Of a stretch of DNA of 62,414 bases, positions 45,018-55,296 are shown piece after piece. A model generated the notes under the pieces. That model made no database searches. It was not told where the DNA came from and saw nothing but the letters and a program-made list of their open reading frames with translations. Position numbers and translations under genes: made by a program. Position 1 is the first letter of the stretch. Each line of letters begins with the position of its first letter. The stretch comes from Leptolyngbyaceae cyanobacterium C42_A2020_001 (GTDB lineage: Bacteria > Cyanobacteriota > Cyanobacteriia > Leptolyngbyales > Leptolyngbyaceae): assembly GCA_015272515.1 (NCBI GenBank), contig JACYLN010000119.1, positions 1 through 62,414 on the forward strand. The letters are read 5' to 3'.

Positions 45018-45791
45018 TCATCGACCCGACAACATTTGCCGTAACCCCGTCCAGCCCAAAATAATGTAGCCAATCGCCAGCAGCAAGCTATTTAACCCCG
45101 TCCGCAGTGCGGATCGCATCGCATTCGTTTCGGTTAATTCTTTAGCTTTCTTAGCATCGCTGTCGATTCTGGTAATCTCTTCAGTTCGCTTCGGCGCAAT
45201 TTGGGCTTCCATCGTCGCTTCCAGCGCTTTGGGATCGCTCTTCAATTGTCTCAGCCGTTCCCGTTCTTGCTGAGTTTGGGTTAATTGGGTACCTGATAAG
45301 CTTCCACTGTTGAGTGCCTGTTCGATTTGTGCCAACTGGGCATCAAGCTGTTGGGGACCTTGCGCTTTCAACTGCTTGACTTGAGTTTCTACCTGGGCTT
45401 TCAGGGTGTCTGCTCGTTTGCCCAGTTCTGTAACTTCCGTTGCGGCGGCATCACGCACTGTCAATACGTGCCAGGGAACGATCAGCAAAAACAACAGCCC
45501 CAAGATGCTGGCAACCACAAATACCACCAGTCTCAACATCGGAGATGCTTGATTACTCGTGGAAACATCTCCCGATTCAAACCACACGCCTAAGCCCGTC
45601 AGAATGATCCCAACTAACGGGATAAATCCGCGATCAACAACTCCTGTTGTGAAGGTAATGATCGTTTGCTTGTTCTGAAAATCAACAGTGGTAAATAGGG
45701 TGATGTAGTCGATCAGGCTGGTGAGGATGAGGATAGCTCCAACCAGCTTGAGCATCAGGGTAATCCAGGGGGAGGAGGAAAGGGCTTTCAT
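45018..45791 (-). CDS. HpsJ-like membrane protein
   Basis: 257 residues: three N-terminal membrane helices (about 12-30, 52-68, 88-112), a coiled-coil region rich in Gln, Leu and Lys (about 118-215), and a C-terminal helix (about 234-252). SLIDYITLF and VDRGFIPLVGI near the start resemble HpsJ family proteins, which are linked to hormogonium polysaccharide secretion and motility in filamentous cyanobacteria. No other hps genes are near, so the role is uncertain. Confidence 0.6.
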   Translation of the reverse strand: MKALSSSPWITLMLKLVGAILILTSLIDYITLFTTVDFQNKQTIITFTTGVVDRGFIPLVGIILTGLGVWFESGDVSTSNQASPMLRLVVFVVASILGLLFLLIVPWHVLTVRDAAATEVTELGKRADTLKAQVETQVKQLKAQGPQQLDAQLAQIEQALNSGSLSGTQLTQTQQERERLRQLKSDPKALEATMEAQIAPKRTEEITRIDSDAKKAKELTETNAMRSALRTGLNSLLLAIGYIILGWTGLRQMLSGR

Positions 45792-46223
45792 GGCAGGATT
45801 CGCAGCAAGAGCGTTATTTCCGAGATTTTAGAGAATCTTGATCTTTAGCCTTCCTATACTAGACCACCCTGTTCGCAAGTCAACTAAGCAGATGGAGATT
45901 GGGAAACCTCACGTAATCAACCTGAAATAAAGATTCTCCGATGGTTCGCAAAGGATGAGGAGATCTGTGATCACCCTTCGCGATCATCTTGTAAAGTTGG
46001 TAGAACTTAACACCATTGGTCTTGTCATATTCGCTAAGATCTGTTGCAAAAATTGCGAACCCATCTTCCCAAAAAGAAGTTATCCTTACCTGGCTTTAAG
46101 CGGAACTGGAATTTGACGGGTACTCTAAGTCATCATCCAATTTCGGTATCTGTTCATTTTCCAGGGATCGCGTATCTCAAACCGTTTTTATGGCTATCCT
46201 GATCCGTTAATCACCTGAACCCA
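45792..46223. other. Intergenic region before the PP2C gene
   Basis: 432 bases without a supported gene between divergent neighbours. Nothing recognised beyond AT-rich sequence that probably holds promoters for both. Confidence 0.6.
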
Positions 46224-47657
46224 ATGACCGCTGTGCCCCTTCCCCGACAGCCATCGCAACCGTCTGACCGCACTGGTGGTAATTTGCCACCAGAAGTAAC
46301 TCCTGTTTTTGCTTTGAAGGAGTTGGTGGCGCGGCTGAATCGAGAGCAGCATAAGATTCAAGATCTACTCAGTTCTCTGGGGTTTGCGCTCCGCAGCTTC
46401 AACAATCTGAATCAGTTTTTAGAGTTGATCCCGCTGATGGCCAGTCGGGTGACAGATTGTGATGGGGGGGCGTTGCTGTTGTTCAAACCGAATGGACAGG
46501 TGCGTTTGGAGCGGTTGCATTGTCAGGATAATCATCTGTGCCAGGATGTTCGCAAGGCGCTGGAGGCAGCAACTCGGAAGATTGCACCTGCGTTTGCTAA
46601 GACGACAACCGGGAATGGAGCGATCGCCCCAACCGCGCAAGCGATCGCCGATCTGGATCACCAGGTTAGCTACTACCTGGGTGCCAATGTGCAGCTTTTT
46701 GGCACCGCCATTCTGGTTAAAAATATGGAGAGGGGTCGGCTCTATGTTTTTAGCCGTGATCCGCAGTATGCCTGGACGGAAACTCGACAAAAGCTGGTGC
46801 GTCTGGTAGCAGACCAAACAGCAGTGGCGATCGAAAATGATGAACTTTCCGTAGAACTGCGAAAAAAAGAGCGGTTGGATCGGGAACTGGAAATTGGGGC
46901 TGAGATTCAACTGCGGCTGTTACCTCGGCAATGTCCTACGATTCATGGTGTTGAACTGGCAGCCCGGTGTCAAACGGCGAGCCGAGTGGGTGGCGACTAT
47001 TACGATTTCATTCCCGCTAGTTATGACCAAATTCGCTCGAAGCGGGACGGTGGCAGCGAACTGGGTAAATGGAGTGTGGCGATCGGGGATGTCATGGGTA
47101 AGGGCGTTCCTGCTGGCTTGATCATGACTATGACGCGCGGAATGCTACGGGCAGAAGTACTCAACGGTCACTCGCCCGCCCGCATCTTGCAGCATTTGAA
47201 CCGAGTCATGTACGCCGATCTGGAAAATTCCAATCGGTTTGTTACTCTCTTCTATTCTGAATACGATCCTAAAACCCAAGTTCTGTCTTACAGCAATGCG
47301 GCGCACAATCCACCGTTGCTCTGGCAGGCGAGCACAAATCAAATCAAGCGCCTGGACACATTAGGAATGTTGATTGGCTTGGATGCTGATACGCACTATC
47401 AAGACGCGCAGATTCAGCTACAAGCTGGGGATGTGCTGATCTACTACACCGATGGATTCACCGATGCCTCGAATCAGAGCGGCGAACGTTTTGATGAAGA
47501 AAATCTAACAGAGGCGTTTCACTGGGCATGTCAACACTTTGATACGCCGCAAGCGATCCTCGATCATCTCTATGAGCGAGTGCAACAGTTTATTGGGGAA
47601 GAGAATCGCAACTCAGATGACATGACCCTGATTGTGATGCAGGTTCAACCTGTTTGA
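46224..47657 (+). CDS. GAF-domain PP2C (SpoIIE/RsbU-type) serine phosphatase
   Basis: 477 residues. A GAF domain spans about residues 45-205 (NNLNQFLELIPLMASRVTDCDGGALLLF; RLVADQTAVAIENDELS), then a short coiled coil ending in RLLPRQCP, then a PP2C core: SRVGGDYYDFI, WSVAIGDVMGKGVPAGLIMTMTRGMLRAE, NAAHNPPLLW, TLGMLIGL and VLIYYTDGFTDASN, with metal-binding Asp residues intact. Such proteins usually dephosphorylate anti-sigma-factor antagonists or similar partners. The signal sensed by the GAF domain is unknown. Confidence 0.94.
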   Translation: MTAVPLPRQPSQPSDRTGGNLPPEVTPVFALKELVARLNREQHKIQDLLSSLGFALRSFNNLNQFLELIPLMASRVTDCDGGALLLFKPNGQVRLERLHCQDNHLCQDVRKALEAATRKIAPAFAKTTTGNGAIAPTAQAIADLDHQVSYYLGANVQLFGTAILVKNMERGRLYVFSRDPQYAWTETRQKLVRLVADQTAVAIENDELSVELRKKERLDRELEIGAEIQLRLLPRQCPTIHGVELAARCQTASRVGGDYYDFIPASYDQIRSKRDGGSELGKWSVAIGDVMGKGVPAGLIMTMTRGMLRAEVLNGHSPARILQHLNRVMYADLENSNRFVTLFYSEYDPKTQVLSYSNAAHNPPLLWQASTNQIKRLDTLGMLIGLDADTHYQDAQIQLQAGDVLIYYTDGFTDASNQSGERFDEENLTEAFHWACQHFDTPQAILDHLYERVQQFIGEENRNSDDMTLIVMQVQPV

Positions 47658-47762
47658 GCAATTCAGTTCGTTGTCCGATAATCTTCTGGTATGGTGTTGG
47701 TCTAGTGTTGGAAGACCTTCACTATAAGCCACGAATTGTAAGGAAATTAGGAGTGTACGGAG

Positions 47763-48014
47763 ATGCTGCTCCCTGTGATGCAGGATGCAACCCTGTGGTT
47801 AAACCACTTTAATTTTTTAGCCGATCTGTCCCAGTCGCTTCAGTTTGATCTGCCGACTGAGCATTTGGTGTTAGCACAAAACATTCGCCAGACAGATTTG
47901 GTGGGGGATGTGCAAAAGGCGTTTGATAATTTTGTTAAAACTGGGCAAGCCTGGGCGTTTTTGATCGGGTTGGTGTTTGGCTATTTGCTCAAAACATTTA
48001 CGACGTTTGGTTAA
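47763..48014 (+). CDS. Small conserved-looking membrane protein
   Basis: 83 residues. The C-terminal helix (AWAFLIGLVFGYLLKTFTTFG, about 61-81) is a membrane anchor; the N-terminal 55 residues are soluble and amphipathic (LWLNHFNFLADLSQ; VGDVQKAFDNFVKTG). Two GGAG-like sites precede the ATG. It lies between the PP2C gene (105 bases upstream) and argH (64 bases downstream) on one strand. No family name can be given. Confidence 0.7.
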   Translation: MLLPVMQDATLWLNHFNFLADLSQSLQFDLPTEHLVLAQNIRQTDLVGDVQKAFDNFVKTGQAWAFLIGLVFGYLLKTFTTFG

Positions 48015-48078
48015 TCCCAAAACTTCTAGCGTGGAACAAATGGGGTTGAATAGCTCGGTATAGACCTAAAGTATCTGG

Positions 48079-49497
48079 GTGAAGATTGTTTTGAATACGA
48101 ATTCCCAACCGTCCTCGAAGCCAACCACATGGAGCCAACGGTTTGAGTCGGCGTTGCATCCCGCGATCGCCCGCTTCAATGCCAGTATTGGCTTTGACAT
48201 TCAACTGATTGAATATGACCTGACGGGGTCGCAAGCTCACGCTCAAATGCTGGCACATACGGGCATTATTTCAGCAGAAGAGGGGGAAACCCTGGTCAAT
48301 GGGTTAGAGCAAATCCGGCAGGAATACCGCGAGGGGACATTCACGCCCGGAATCGACGCAGAAGATGTGCATTTTGCGGTGGAACGCCGCCTCACAGAAT
48401 TGGTGGGGGATGTGGGCAAGAAGCTACACACAGCGCGATCGCGCAATGACCAGGTGGGCACCGACACACGCTTGTACCTGCGCGATCAGATCCAAAAAAT
48501 TCGGGATCAACTGCGGGACTTTCAAACCGTGTTGTTGACGCTAGCGGAGCAAAATGTGGAAACCCTGATTCCGGGTTATACCCACTTGCAGCGGGCGCAA
48601 CCTCTCAGCCTTGCCCATCACTTACTGGCGTACTTTGAGATGAGCCAGCGCGATTGGGAGCGACTGGGTGAAATTTATAACCGGGTGAATGTGTCGCCAC
48701 TGGGATCGGGAGCGCTGGCGGGGACGACCTTTCCCATCGATCGCCACTACACCGCCAAGCTGCTGAATTTTGGTGGGGTGTATGCCAATAGCCTGGATGG
48801 AGTCAGCGATCGCGACTTTGCGATCGAATTTCTCTGCGCTGCCAGCCTGATCATGGTGCATCTCAGCCGTCTGTCGGAAGAAGTAATTTTGTGGGCATCG
48901 GAAGAGTTCAGTTTCGTCAGCCTCAAGGATAGCTGTTCCACAGGCTCCAGCATCATGCCACAGAAAAAAAATCCCGATGTGCCCGAACTGGTACGCGGCA
49001 AAACCGGGCGGGTGTTTGGGCATTTGCAAGCAATGTTGGTGTTGATGAAGGGGCTGCCCCTCGCTTACAACAAAGACCTGCAAGAAGACAAAGAAGCCTT
49101 GTTTGATGCGGTTGTTACGGTTCAATCCTGTTTGGAGGCGATGACCGTGCTGTTACAAGAAGGCATGGAGTTTCGTACAGGTCGTTTGCTGGAAGCGGTG
49201 AGTGAAGATTTTTCCAATGCCACAGATGTCGCAGATTATCTTGCCACTAAAGGCGTTCCCTTCCGCGAGGCTTACAACTTGGTGGGCAAAGTCGTGAAAA
49301 CGTCGCTGGCGCAGGGCAAGTTACTGAAAGATTTAACCCTGGATGAGTGGAAAGCGCTGCATCCCGCATTTGAAGCGGACATTTACGCAGCGATCGCTCC
49401 CCAACAAGTCGTAGCAGCGCGGAACAGCTACGGCGGTACGGGATTTGCCCAGGTGAGGCAGGCACTGGAATCGGCAAAAGCCCGACTTGCTGCTTAG
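48079..49497 (+). CDS. argH: Argininosuccinate lyase
   Basis: Last step of arginine synthesis, releasing fumarate. 472 residues from GTG 48079. Fumarase/aspartase superfamily motifs are clear: [30 protein letters not shown] (catalytic His) and the signature [12 protein letters not shown] with the mobile catalytic Ser. The start [14 protein letters not shown] lacks a strong ribosome binding site. The stop overlaps the convergent WD40 gene by four bases. Confidence 0.97.
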   Translation: MKIVLNTNSQPSSKPTTWSQRFESALHPAIARFNASIGFDIQLIEYDLTGSQAHAQMLAHTGIISAEEGETLVNGLEQIRQEYREGTFTPGIDAEDVHFAVERRLTELVGDVGKKLHTARSRNDQVGTDTRLYLRDQIQKIRDQLRDFQTVLLTLAEQNVETLIPGYTHLQRAQPLSLAHHLLAYFEMSQRDWERLGEIYNRVNVSPLGSGALAGTTFPIDRHYTAKLLNFGGVYANSLDGVSDRDFAIEFLCAASLIMVHLSRLSEEVILWASEEFSFVSLKDSCSTGSSIMPQKKNPDVPELVRGKTGRVFGHLQAMLVLMKGLPLAYNKDLQEDKEALFDAVVTVQSCLEAMTVLLQEGMEFRTGRLLEAVSEDFSNATDVADYLATKGVPFREAYNLVGKVVKTSLAQGKLLKDLTLDEWKALHPAFEADIYAAIAPQQVVAARNSYGGTGFAQVRQALESAKARLAA

Positions 49498-50534
49498 GGC
49501 GATCGCATGGGATACCAAACCTTCACCCCATCGCTACCTCCAGCGATCACTGCCTGCCCATTTAGCCCAAATTCTGCCAGCACTCCGCTGAATTCTGAAC
49601 CGCGCAGGGTGCCCAGGTAGCGAAACGGCTGCATTCCCCAAAGGTTGGCTGTGCCGCCATAGGTTGTAATTAATCGTGAGCCATCAGGAGTGAGGGCAAA
49701 ATCAGCGGCGACCGAATCCAGTACGCGCACCAATCTTCCCGAATTCGCATCCCACATTTTGATACCGTCTTCCCCCCGCACGCCATCGCTCCCGGTGAGT
49801 AAGAGTTGTCCATCGGCACTAAAAATGACGGTGTTCAAATCGCCGGAGTTGAGTGTGTGAACTAGTTTCTGAGTTGCCAAATTCCAGACTTTGGTGCTGC
49901 TGCTGCCAGCCGCGAGGTATTGTCCGTTGGGACTGAGGGCGATCGCGGCAACGGGTTCTCCCACGTTTAATGCTGTGCGCTGGCTAGTCGCCAAGTTCCA
50001 GCGTTGAATGGGGTAGGCAGTTTGTTTCCCCGCTCCTCTTAGAAAGCGACTGCCACTGGCAAGAATTGTGCCGTCAGCGCTAAAGGCAACACTGGTGACG
50101 CTTCCGGCAAATAACGTCGTCAGTAGTTCCCCCGTTTCCATATTCCACAGGTTCACAGTGCCATCCAGGCTACCGCTTGCCAGGGTGCGATTGTCTGGAC
50201 TGATAGCGATCGCGCTGACCCAGTTGGTGTGTCCCTTCAGCGATCGCAGGGGGGCGCGAGTTTGCAAATTCCATAGACGCACCGTTGCCTGGTCACTGCT
50301 GGCGAGAATCGTTCCATCCCGACTCGTCGCGATCGCCGTGATTTTCTGTTTAGAGAAAATTGTTTCTGGGGCGTAGCAAACCGATTCTGGCGGCGGTAAC
50401 TTGAGACAAACGGGTTGATTGGTTTGGGCGGCGATCGCTCGTTTAATGGCGCTATGCCCTGCCACCACTAGCCCCGCCAGGATTGACAGCACCACACTGC
50501 ATCCCAGAATTTGCGAAAATCGTGTCTGCCTCAT
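49494..50534 (-). CDS. Membrane-anchored WD40-repeat protein
   Basis: 346 residues. One N-terminal hydrophobic helix (about 8-27) anchors or exports the protein, followed by a soluble linker and about six to seven WD40 repeats: [15 protein letters not shown]-type blades, [51 protein letters not shown] and further degenerate ones to the end. A beta-propeller scaffold for protein contacts; no catalytic domain is fused. Its stop overlaps argH by four bases on the opposite strand. Confidence 0.9.
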   Translation of the reverse strand: MRQTRFSQILGCSVVLSILAGLVVAGHSAIKRAIAAQTNQPVCLKLPPPESVCYAPETIFSKQKITAIATSRDGTILASSDQATVRLWNLQTRAPLRSLKGHTNWVSAIAISPDNRTLASGSLDGTVNLWNMETGELLTTLFAGSVTSVAFSADGTILASGSRFLRGAGKQTAYPIQRWNLATSQRTALNVGEPVAAIALSPNGQYLAAGSSSTKVWNLATQKLVHTLNSGDLNTVIFSADGQLLLTGSDGVRGEDGIKMWDANSGRLVRVLDSVAADFALTPDGSRLITTYGGTANLWGMQPFRYLGTLRGSEFSGVLAEFGLNGQAVIAGGSDGVKVWYPMRSP

Positions 50535-50575
50535 GTTAAAAAATCATCCAACCTTCACTCGAACGCCCCTTAGTT

Positions 50576-51988
50576 GTGACGAAGACCCAGCCTCGTAATC
50601 ATGCTTTAGCCACCGGAGTGCTACTTGGGATTGCACTGCCGCTCGCCATTTATCTCTGTGTTTCACTGACCATCTTAGGTCTGGACAAGTACCACTACAT
50701 TCTGGCAGGTGGAAAACGCTTTGCCACCTTTCCCAACTTTGAGACTTTTCTAGGGATCAGTGTTGCCTACGTTGCGCTGGTGGTGCTGCACCTGATCTGG
50801 TTTTTGGGCAGCGATCGCACCTATCAATTCCTCAAATTCTCCAGCATTTTGAAAGTGAGTTGGGTGTTTTTGCTGCTAGCATTCATCGCTTACCCATTGG
50901 GGAATGACATTTACCTCTACCTGCATGTGGGCGTGATGAATTTGAACCAGGTTGATCCGTTTCTCACGCCTGCGGGGTCGTTTTTCTCCCAGCTCACGCC
51001 GTTCGTAGACTGGAAGCAAACCTCCACCTATGGTCCTGTTTCCCAACTACTGTTTGCGCTGGCAGCAACCGCCGTTCCGCTCCATCCGATTTTGGCAGTG
51101 TACCTGTTCAAAGCCGTTTGTTTGGGGGTTCACATCCTAAATAGCTACCTGGTTTGGCGAGTGGTGCCCAAGCCGCAGCAGGGCAAGTTTGCGATCGCCT
51201 ACCTGCTCAGTCCTCTGCTGCTTGTGGAACAAGTGAGTTCGGCGCATGTGGATGTGTTTGTTTGCACCAGCATTTTGTTAACCGCGATTTGCCTCTACAG
51301 TCAGCGCTATGCCACGGCATTTTTGGCGCTGTGGGGCGGATTCATGGCAAAAACCATTCCCGTCATTTGGATGCCGTTATTGGTTGTGTATTTGGTTCGC
51401 CAACGGCGCTGGAAACAGTTGATTTTAGGACTACTCGCATCGGCATCGGTGGTAGGACTTCTCACCATTACGGTGTTGCCCAGTTTTGCCGCCTGGCGCA
51501 GCCTTTTCAATCCAGGGGTTACCGGACAGTATCAATCTTCGATTCATGCCCTGGCACGAGCCGGATTTGAAACCCTGCCCTACTTCATGGTGGATGCCCC
51601 GGAGCCGAGCGTTTACAAATACTGGCTCTTGGATTTATCCCGCTACACGTTGATCGGATTTGCGATTTTCTATGCCTGGACTGCGCTCACCCTGCTACGC
51701 CGCTCTGCTACTGCTGCCCGACTGCTAGAGGATATGGGCTGGGTAACCCTCGTGCTGATGCTTTATGCCACGTCCTGGCTAATGCCCTGGTATGTTTCAA
51801 TTCTGTATGCGATCGCCGTTGTCCTACCCAGAGCACGTCTCTTTGGCTTAACCACCCTGATGTTTGGCGTTTCCAGTAGCGCCATGTACTTACTTCAAGG
51901 CGACGCGGGACTCCGTAGCCTCTGCGCTGTCGGACTCCCCACCCTCACCCTCCTGGTCGGATCAATCTGGTTAAGACAAAAACGGTAA
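50576..51988 (+). CDS. GT-C membrane glycosyltransferase, MptB-like
   Basis: 470 residues with about 12 membrane helices. GNDIYLYLHVGVMNLNQVDPFLTP contains the Asp-x-Tyr/aspartate pattern of GT-C transferases that use polyprenyl-phosphate sugars, and TSTYGPVSQLLFALA resembles the YGP region of MptA/MptB mannosyltransferases. GTG 50576 is used; its partner gene at 50534 is divergent, with 41 bases between. Donor and acceptor are not known. Confidence 0.78.
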   Translation: MTKTQPRNHALATGVLLGIALPLAIYLCVSLTILGLDKYHYILAGGKRFATFPNFETFLGISVAYVALVVLHLIWFLGSDRTYQFLKFSSILKVSWVFLLLAFIAYPLGNDIYLYLHVGVMNLNQVDPFLTPAGSFFSQLTPFVDWKQTSTYGPVSQLLFALAATAVPLHPILAVYLFKAVCLGVHILNSYLVWRVVPKPQQGKFAIAYLLSPLLLVEQVSSAHVDVFVCTSILLTAICLYSQRYATAFLALWGGFMAKTIPVIWMPLLVVYLVRQRRWKQLILGLLASASVVGLLTITVLPSFAAWRSLFNPGVTGQYQSSIHALARAGFETLPYFMVDAPEPSVYKYWLLDLSRYTLIGFAIFYAWTALTLLRRSATAARLLEDMGWVTLVLMLYATSWLMPWYVSILYAIAVVLPRARLFGLTTLMFGVSSSAMYLLQGDAGLRSLCAVGLPTLTLLVGSIWLRQKR

Positions 51989-52031
51989 GTCTAATCCCAC
52001 ACCTGATCCCCAATACCCGACATCCCATTCT

Positions 52032-53153
52032 CTACTGCATCACTCCCTGTACTCCTGCGTTTGCCTTAATTGGCGCAGAAGTTGCCTGGGCAATTTCCAG
52101 GGAATTGACCAATTGTGCCAGGGCATATTCCAACTGGGCACCTGCATCCAGCGCCACCCAGCCATCTGGGGTAAGTTGGCGGAACTCAAAGTGGAGGTGT
52201 GGACCGGTGGAGTTGCCTGTGCTGCCCACACGCCCAATCACGTCTCCCTGTTTCACCTGGTCACCAGATTGAACAAATACTTCAGATAGGTGAGCGTAGA
52301 GGGTTTGTTGAGTGCCTTTGGTATGGTCGATCGCAACGGCTAAACCATAGCCTCCCAGAAAGTCAGCGATCGCTACTTGCCCTGCATAAGCCGCCAAAAC
52401 GGGAGTGCCGATGGGTGCTGCCAGATCTGTTCCCGTGTGGAAGCGGGCATCTCCAGTAATGGGGTGAATGCGCCAGCCAAACAGCGATGAGATCGGAGCC
52501 GGGATGGACAGAGGGAAGATCAAACGAATATTGCCATTCCCCAAACGACCAGGAGGACGCATGGTGCGGCGATAAAAATCGCGCAGAGAGGGCGTTGAAC
52601 CAACTGCCACATTGGGCGTAACACTAGTCAACGATCCCGCTCCAACTGCTGTCACGCTGCCAGGAGTGCTTCTTGTGAATCCAGGGGTTGAGGGAGCGCC
52701 ATTTACTGACGGAACGCTTACGCCTCCACAAACGCCACCAGGAGCCTGCCCGGACTGCACCACTGCCTTACAACCCGTCGATCGCTCAGAAAAAATAATC
52801 GTGTTGGGCGCAATATAACCATCCGAGGACGTGGCAGGAGCCACAGGAGCCGTTGCCGCAGGAGGGACAACGGGGGCGACAGGCTGCGATCGCGGCGCGG
52901 GAGAAAACTCGGTGGGGAAGGATTCCGGTGCGGCAGCGGCTGGCGCGATTGGGGCAACAGGAGCCACGTCCGCCGGAGCCAGGTCTCTAGCCTGAGTGGG
53001 TGCAGGCTCGGCAGGCGGTGCCGCTAAAGGAGTTTGAGCCAACCCGCTACTTGTGGTTAAAACGCTAATCCCGCTTAACACACCCAACCCTGACAGAAAA
53101 AAATTGTGTTGGTAATTGAATTGCTTGCCGTTTGCCGATGCCTGTTCAGCCAT
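52032..53153 (-). CDS. M23 (LytM-type) peptidase, exported
   Basis: 373 residues. A long N-terminus with a hydrophobic segment (FFLSGLGVLSGISVLTTSSGLA) is followed by a Pro/Ala/Ser-rich linker (about 45-130), then the peptidase from about 225: FGWRIHPITGDARFHTGTDLAAPIGTPV, GGYGLAVAIDH, TLYAHLSE and TGPHLHFEF, giving the HxxxD and HxH zinc ligands intact. M23 enzymes cut peptidoglycan cross-bridges. GAGGATTC precedes the ATG. Probably cell-wall remodelling. Confidence 0.93.
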   Translation of the reverse strand: MAEQASANGKQFNYQHNFFLSGLGVLSGISVLTTSSGLAQTPLAAPPAEPAPTQARDLAPADVAPVAPIAPAAAAPESFPTEFSPAPRSQPVAPVVPPAATAPVAPATSSDGYIAPNTIIFSERSTGCKAVVQSGQAPGGVCGGVSVPSVNGAPSTPGFTRSTPGSVTAVGAGSLTSVTPNVAVGSTPSLRDFYRRTMRPPGRLGNGNIRLIFPLSIPAPISSLFGWRIHPITGDARFHTGTDLAAPIGTPVLAAYAGQVAIADFLGGYGLAVAIDHTKGTQQTLYAHLSEVFVQSGDQVKQGDVIGRVGSTGNSTGPHLHFEFRQLTPDGWVALDAGAQLEYALAQLVNSLEIAQATSAPIKANAGVQGVMQ

Positions 53154-53236
53154 GAATCCTCAATTCCTCACACCGTTTGCACTACAAAACTCAGTCGCTC
53201 GCCAGAAACTGCAAGTTCCCCACTTGCGCCAATCTA

Positions 53237-54097
53237 TTAAAGCGGATAACCCAGACTGATTGTACCTGGCTTTACTAAGATTTCGGTTGCCGTTGTCGGC
53301 TCTCGCCATTCTCCCAGCGGAGATTGGGGCGATTTTAGTTGAACTCGTAATTCGCCAGTTGGGGCAACTCCTACGATCGCGCCTGCTTGCCCATTCACAT
53401 CAACCGGGCGATCGCGATGTGCCAGTAGGGCAAAGTATGCTTCCAAAATTGGTTCAATGCCATGTTGCTGGTGATAGTGAATTCCTGATAGTAAGCCGTG
53501 TAAGGTAATCGCTGCCAACAGTTCCAGCGACTCGATCAAGGGGGTGTCGTGTTGTTCTAAAAACGATCGCAGCGTGATTCCTGTTTCCGGCACCGGATTG
53601 TCCCAGTTGATACCCACACCAACCACCGCTCGCGTAATTTGTCCCTGCTGAATCCGGGTTTCTGTCAAAATGCCACCCAGTTTCCGCCCGTGCAATACCA
53701 GATCATTCAACCATTTCAACTGCACTGGAATGCCCTCAGTCACGCCGCTTAACCGGGGTGGGATTTCTCTTAAAGCCGTGGCAATACCCCAGGCAACAGA
53801 GAGCGTCAGTTGCGCCGCATGTTCCACGGGTAACTCCAATTCCAACCCGGCTGAAAGATAGAGTCCACCCGGCTCTGACTGCCACTGCCGCCCCCACTGC
53901 CCTCGTCCTGCGGTTTGAGATCGTGCCATCACCACAGGTTTCCGCGTCCCCTGATCGATCGACTCCCAAGCCATTTGATTAGTGGATGCAACTGCGTCAA
54001 ACAGAGAAAGTTCGTTGAGTGGCCTTGCTTGGAACGAACGACAGGCTTGCACAATCGCGTAGGCTGCGAGTAACCGTTCCTGGTTGATGGTGGTCAT
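53237..54097 (-). CDS. birA: Biotin-protein ligase (biotin-[acetyl-CoA-carboxylase] ligase)
   Basis: 286 residues from ATG 54097, which has GGGAGAGAGA upstream; the longer frame to 54235 would reach across the divergent pgeF start and adds a low-quality N-terminus. The catalytic core shows SQTAGRGQWGRQWQSEPGGLYLS (the GRGRxGR-like biotin/ATP loop), KWLNDLVLHGRKLGGIL and VVGVGINWDN. The C-terminal domain is short. No N-terminal HTH domain is seen, so this is the non-regulatory type. It adds biotin to AccB. Confidence 0.93.
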   Translation of the reverse strand: MTTINQERLLAAYAIVQACRSFQARPLNELSLFDAVASTNQMAWESIDQGTRKPVVMARSQTAGRGQWGRQWQSEPGGLYLSAGLELELPVEHAAQLTLSVAWGIATALREIPPRLSGVTEGIPVQLKWLNDLVLHGRKLGGILTETRIQQGQITRAVVGVGINWDNPVPETGITLRSFLEQHDTPLIESLELLAAITLHGLLSGIHYHQQHGIEPILEAYFALLAHRDRPVDVNGQAGAIVGVAPTGELRVQLKSPQSPLGEWREPTTATEILVKPGTISLGYPL

Positions 54098-54202
54098 TCT
54101 CTCTCCCGATCGCGAGATCATAGGCATCAGAGACGCACGGACTCCGGCGGCAAAATCTTCGCTACGGTAGCATAGTCTCGCAGAGTAATTCCCTTTCCCG
54201 CG

Positions 54203-55003
54203 ATGCACACCTGGCACTGGCACACCTGGAATCAACTTCCCTATTTAACTTGTAGTCTGCTCGAACCCTGGCAGCATGGATTTTTCACCTCCCACTATGC
54301 GCCACGCTCCCCCGCAGAACTCACGCCAGTATTGCAGCCAAAAGCCCAGGCTTACCGGCTAAAACAGGTTCACGGCAACACCGTCCTGGCACCCTCTGAA
54401 ATTGCAACGATTGGGCAAGAAGATTCAAACGAGATCCAGGAATTTCCCGCTGGTGATGGATTGGTGACTGAACAGGCCGAACAGGCTGTCTGGGTATGTA
54501 GTGCTGACTGCACACCTGTCTTGCTTGCGGATATTGCCACTGGGCAGGTTGCGGCGGTTCATGCGGGATGGCGGGGCACCGCGTTGAAGATTGTGCCACA
54601 GGCGATCGCTCGAATGCAGACCCACGGAATGGATTTACAAAACTTACGAGTGGCTATGGGTCCGGCAATTGCAGGCGAAGTTTATCAGGTATCCGAAACC
54701 GTAGCGGCAGAAGTAGGAGCCAGCATTGCCCCGATTGATCCAGAGAACGTGCCAGACGCGATCGCTATCCTGCGCGACCTGCCCAACTCGCCCGTTCTAG
54801 ACGATCCAGAACCCGGACGGGTGCGGCTTGATGTTCGTCGAGTGAATGCCCTCCAGCTTGAGCAACTAGGCTTGAGTCCTGAGCAAATTGCGATCGCGCC
54901 CCACTGCACCTATCAAGACTCAGAAAACTTTTTCTCTTTCCGTCGCAGCAAGCAGAAAAAAGCACAATGGTCGGGGATTGTGAGTAGGGGAGTGAGTGAG
55001 TAG
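54203..55003 (+). CDS. pgeF: Peptidoglycan editing factor PgeF (YfiH family)
   Basis: 266 residues of the laccase-domain family. Zinc-site features are intact: KQVHGNTVL, VWVCSADCTPVLLAD (Cys), AAVHAGWRGTALKIV (His) and PHCTYQDSENFFSFRR near the end. YfiH proteins remove non-canonical amino acids from cell-wall precursors. The C-terminal residues (IVSRGVSE) run into a purine-rich tandem repeat that begins at the stop, so the natural C-terminus may have been altered. Divergent from birA. Confidence 0.94.
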   Translation: MHTWHWHTWNQLPYLTCSLLEPWQHGFFTSHYAPRSPAELTPVLQPKAQAYRLKQVHGNTVLAPSEIATIGQEDSNEIQEFPAGDGLVTEQAEQAVWVCSADCTPVLLADIATGQVAAVHAGWRGTALKIVPQAIARMQTHGMDLQNLRVAMGPAIAGEVYQVSETVAAEVGASIAPIDPENVPDAIAILRDLPNSPVLDDPEPGRVRLDVRRVNALQLEQLGLSPEQIAIAPHCTYQDSENFFSFRRSKQKKAQWSGIVSRGVSE

Positions 55004-55082
55004 AGGAGTGAGTGAGTAGGGAGGGGAGTGAGTAGGGGAGTGAGTGAGTAGAGGAGTGAGTGAGTAGGGGAGTGAAATTCTA
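54978..55082 (+). repeat. Tandem repeat array (GTGAGTGAGTAGRGGA-type)
   Basis: At least six copies of an imperfect unit about 17-18 bases long, with units such as GTGAGTGAGTAGAGGA and GTGAGTAGGGGA, end in GTGAAATTCTA. The array supplies the last codons and stop of pgeF and fills the space to the tRNA gene. A shorter relative is at 32018-32101. Confidence 0.85.
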
Positions 55083-55174
55083 ACTCCTCTACCCTTTGCC
55101 ATTTATCGCCACAAATTCCAAAAAAGGCTTGTCAAATAGCTCCTCTTGTCGTTAACATAGGATTCGCGATGCGT

Positions 55175-55246
<72 letters not shown>

Positions 55247-55296
55247 TTTACAAGCCGAATAACTACAGGAAACACACCAGGGATATGAGGAGTGGA

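Noticed and set aside
53237-54235. Long version of birA starting at 54235
   Set aside because: It would overlap the divergent pgeF start, and its first 46 residues do not fit the family; ATG 54097 has a clear ribosome binding site.
54978-55082. CRISPR-like array
   Set aside because: Units follow one another directly without unique spacers, and no cas genes are nearby; it is a simple tandem repeat.
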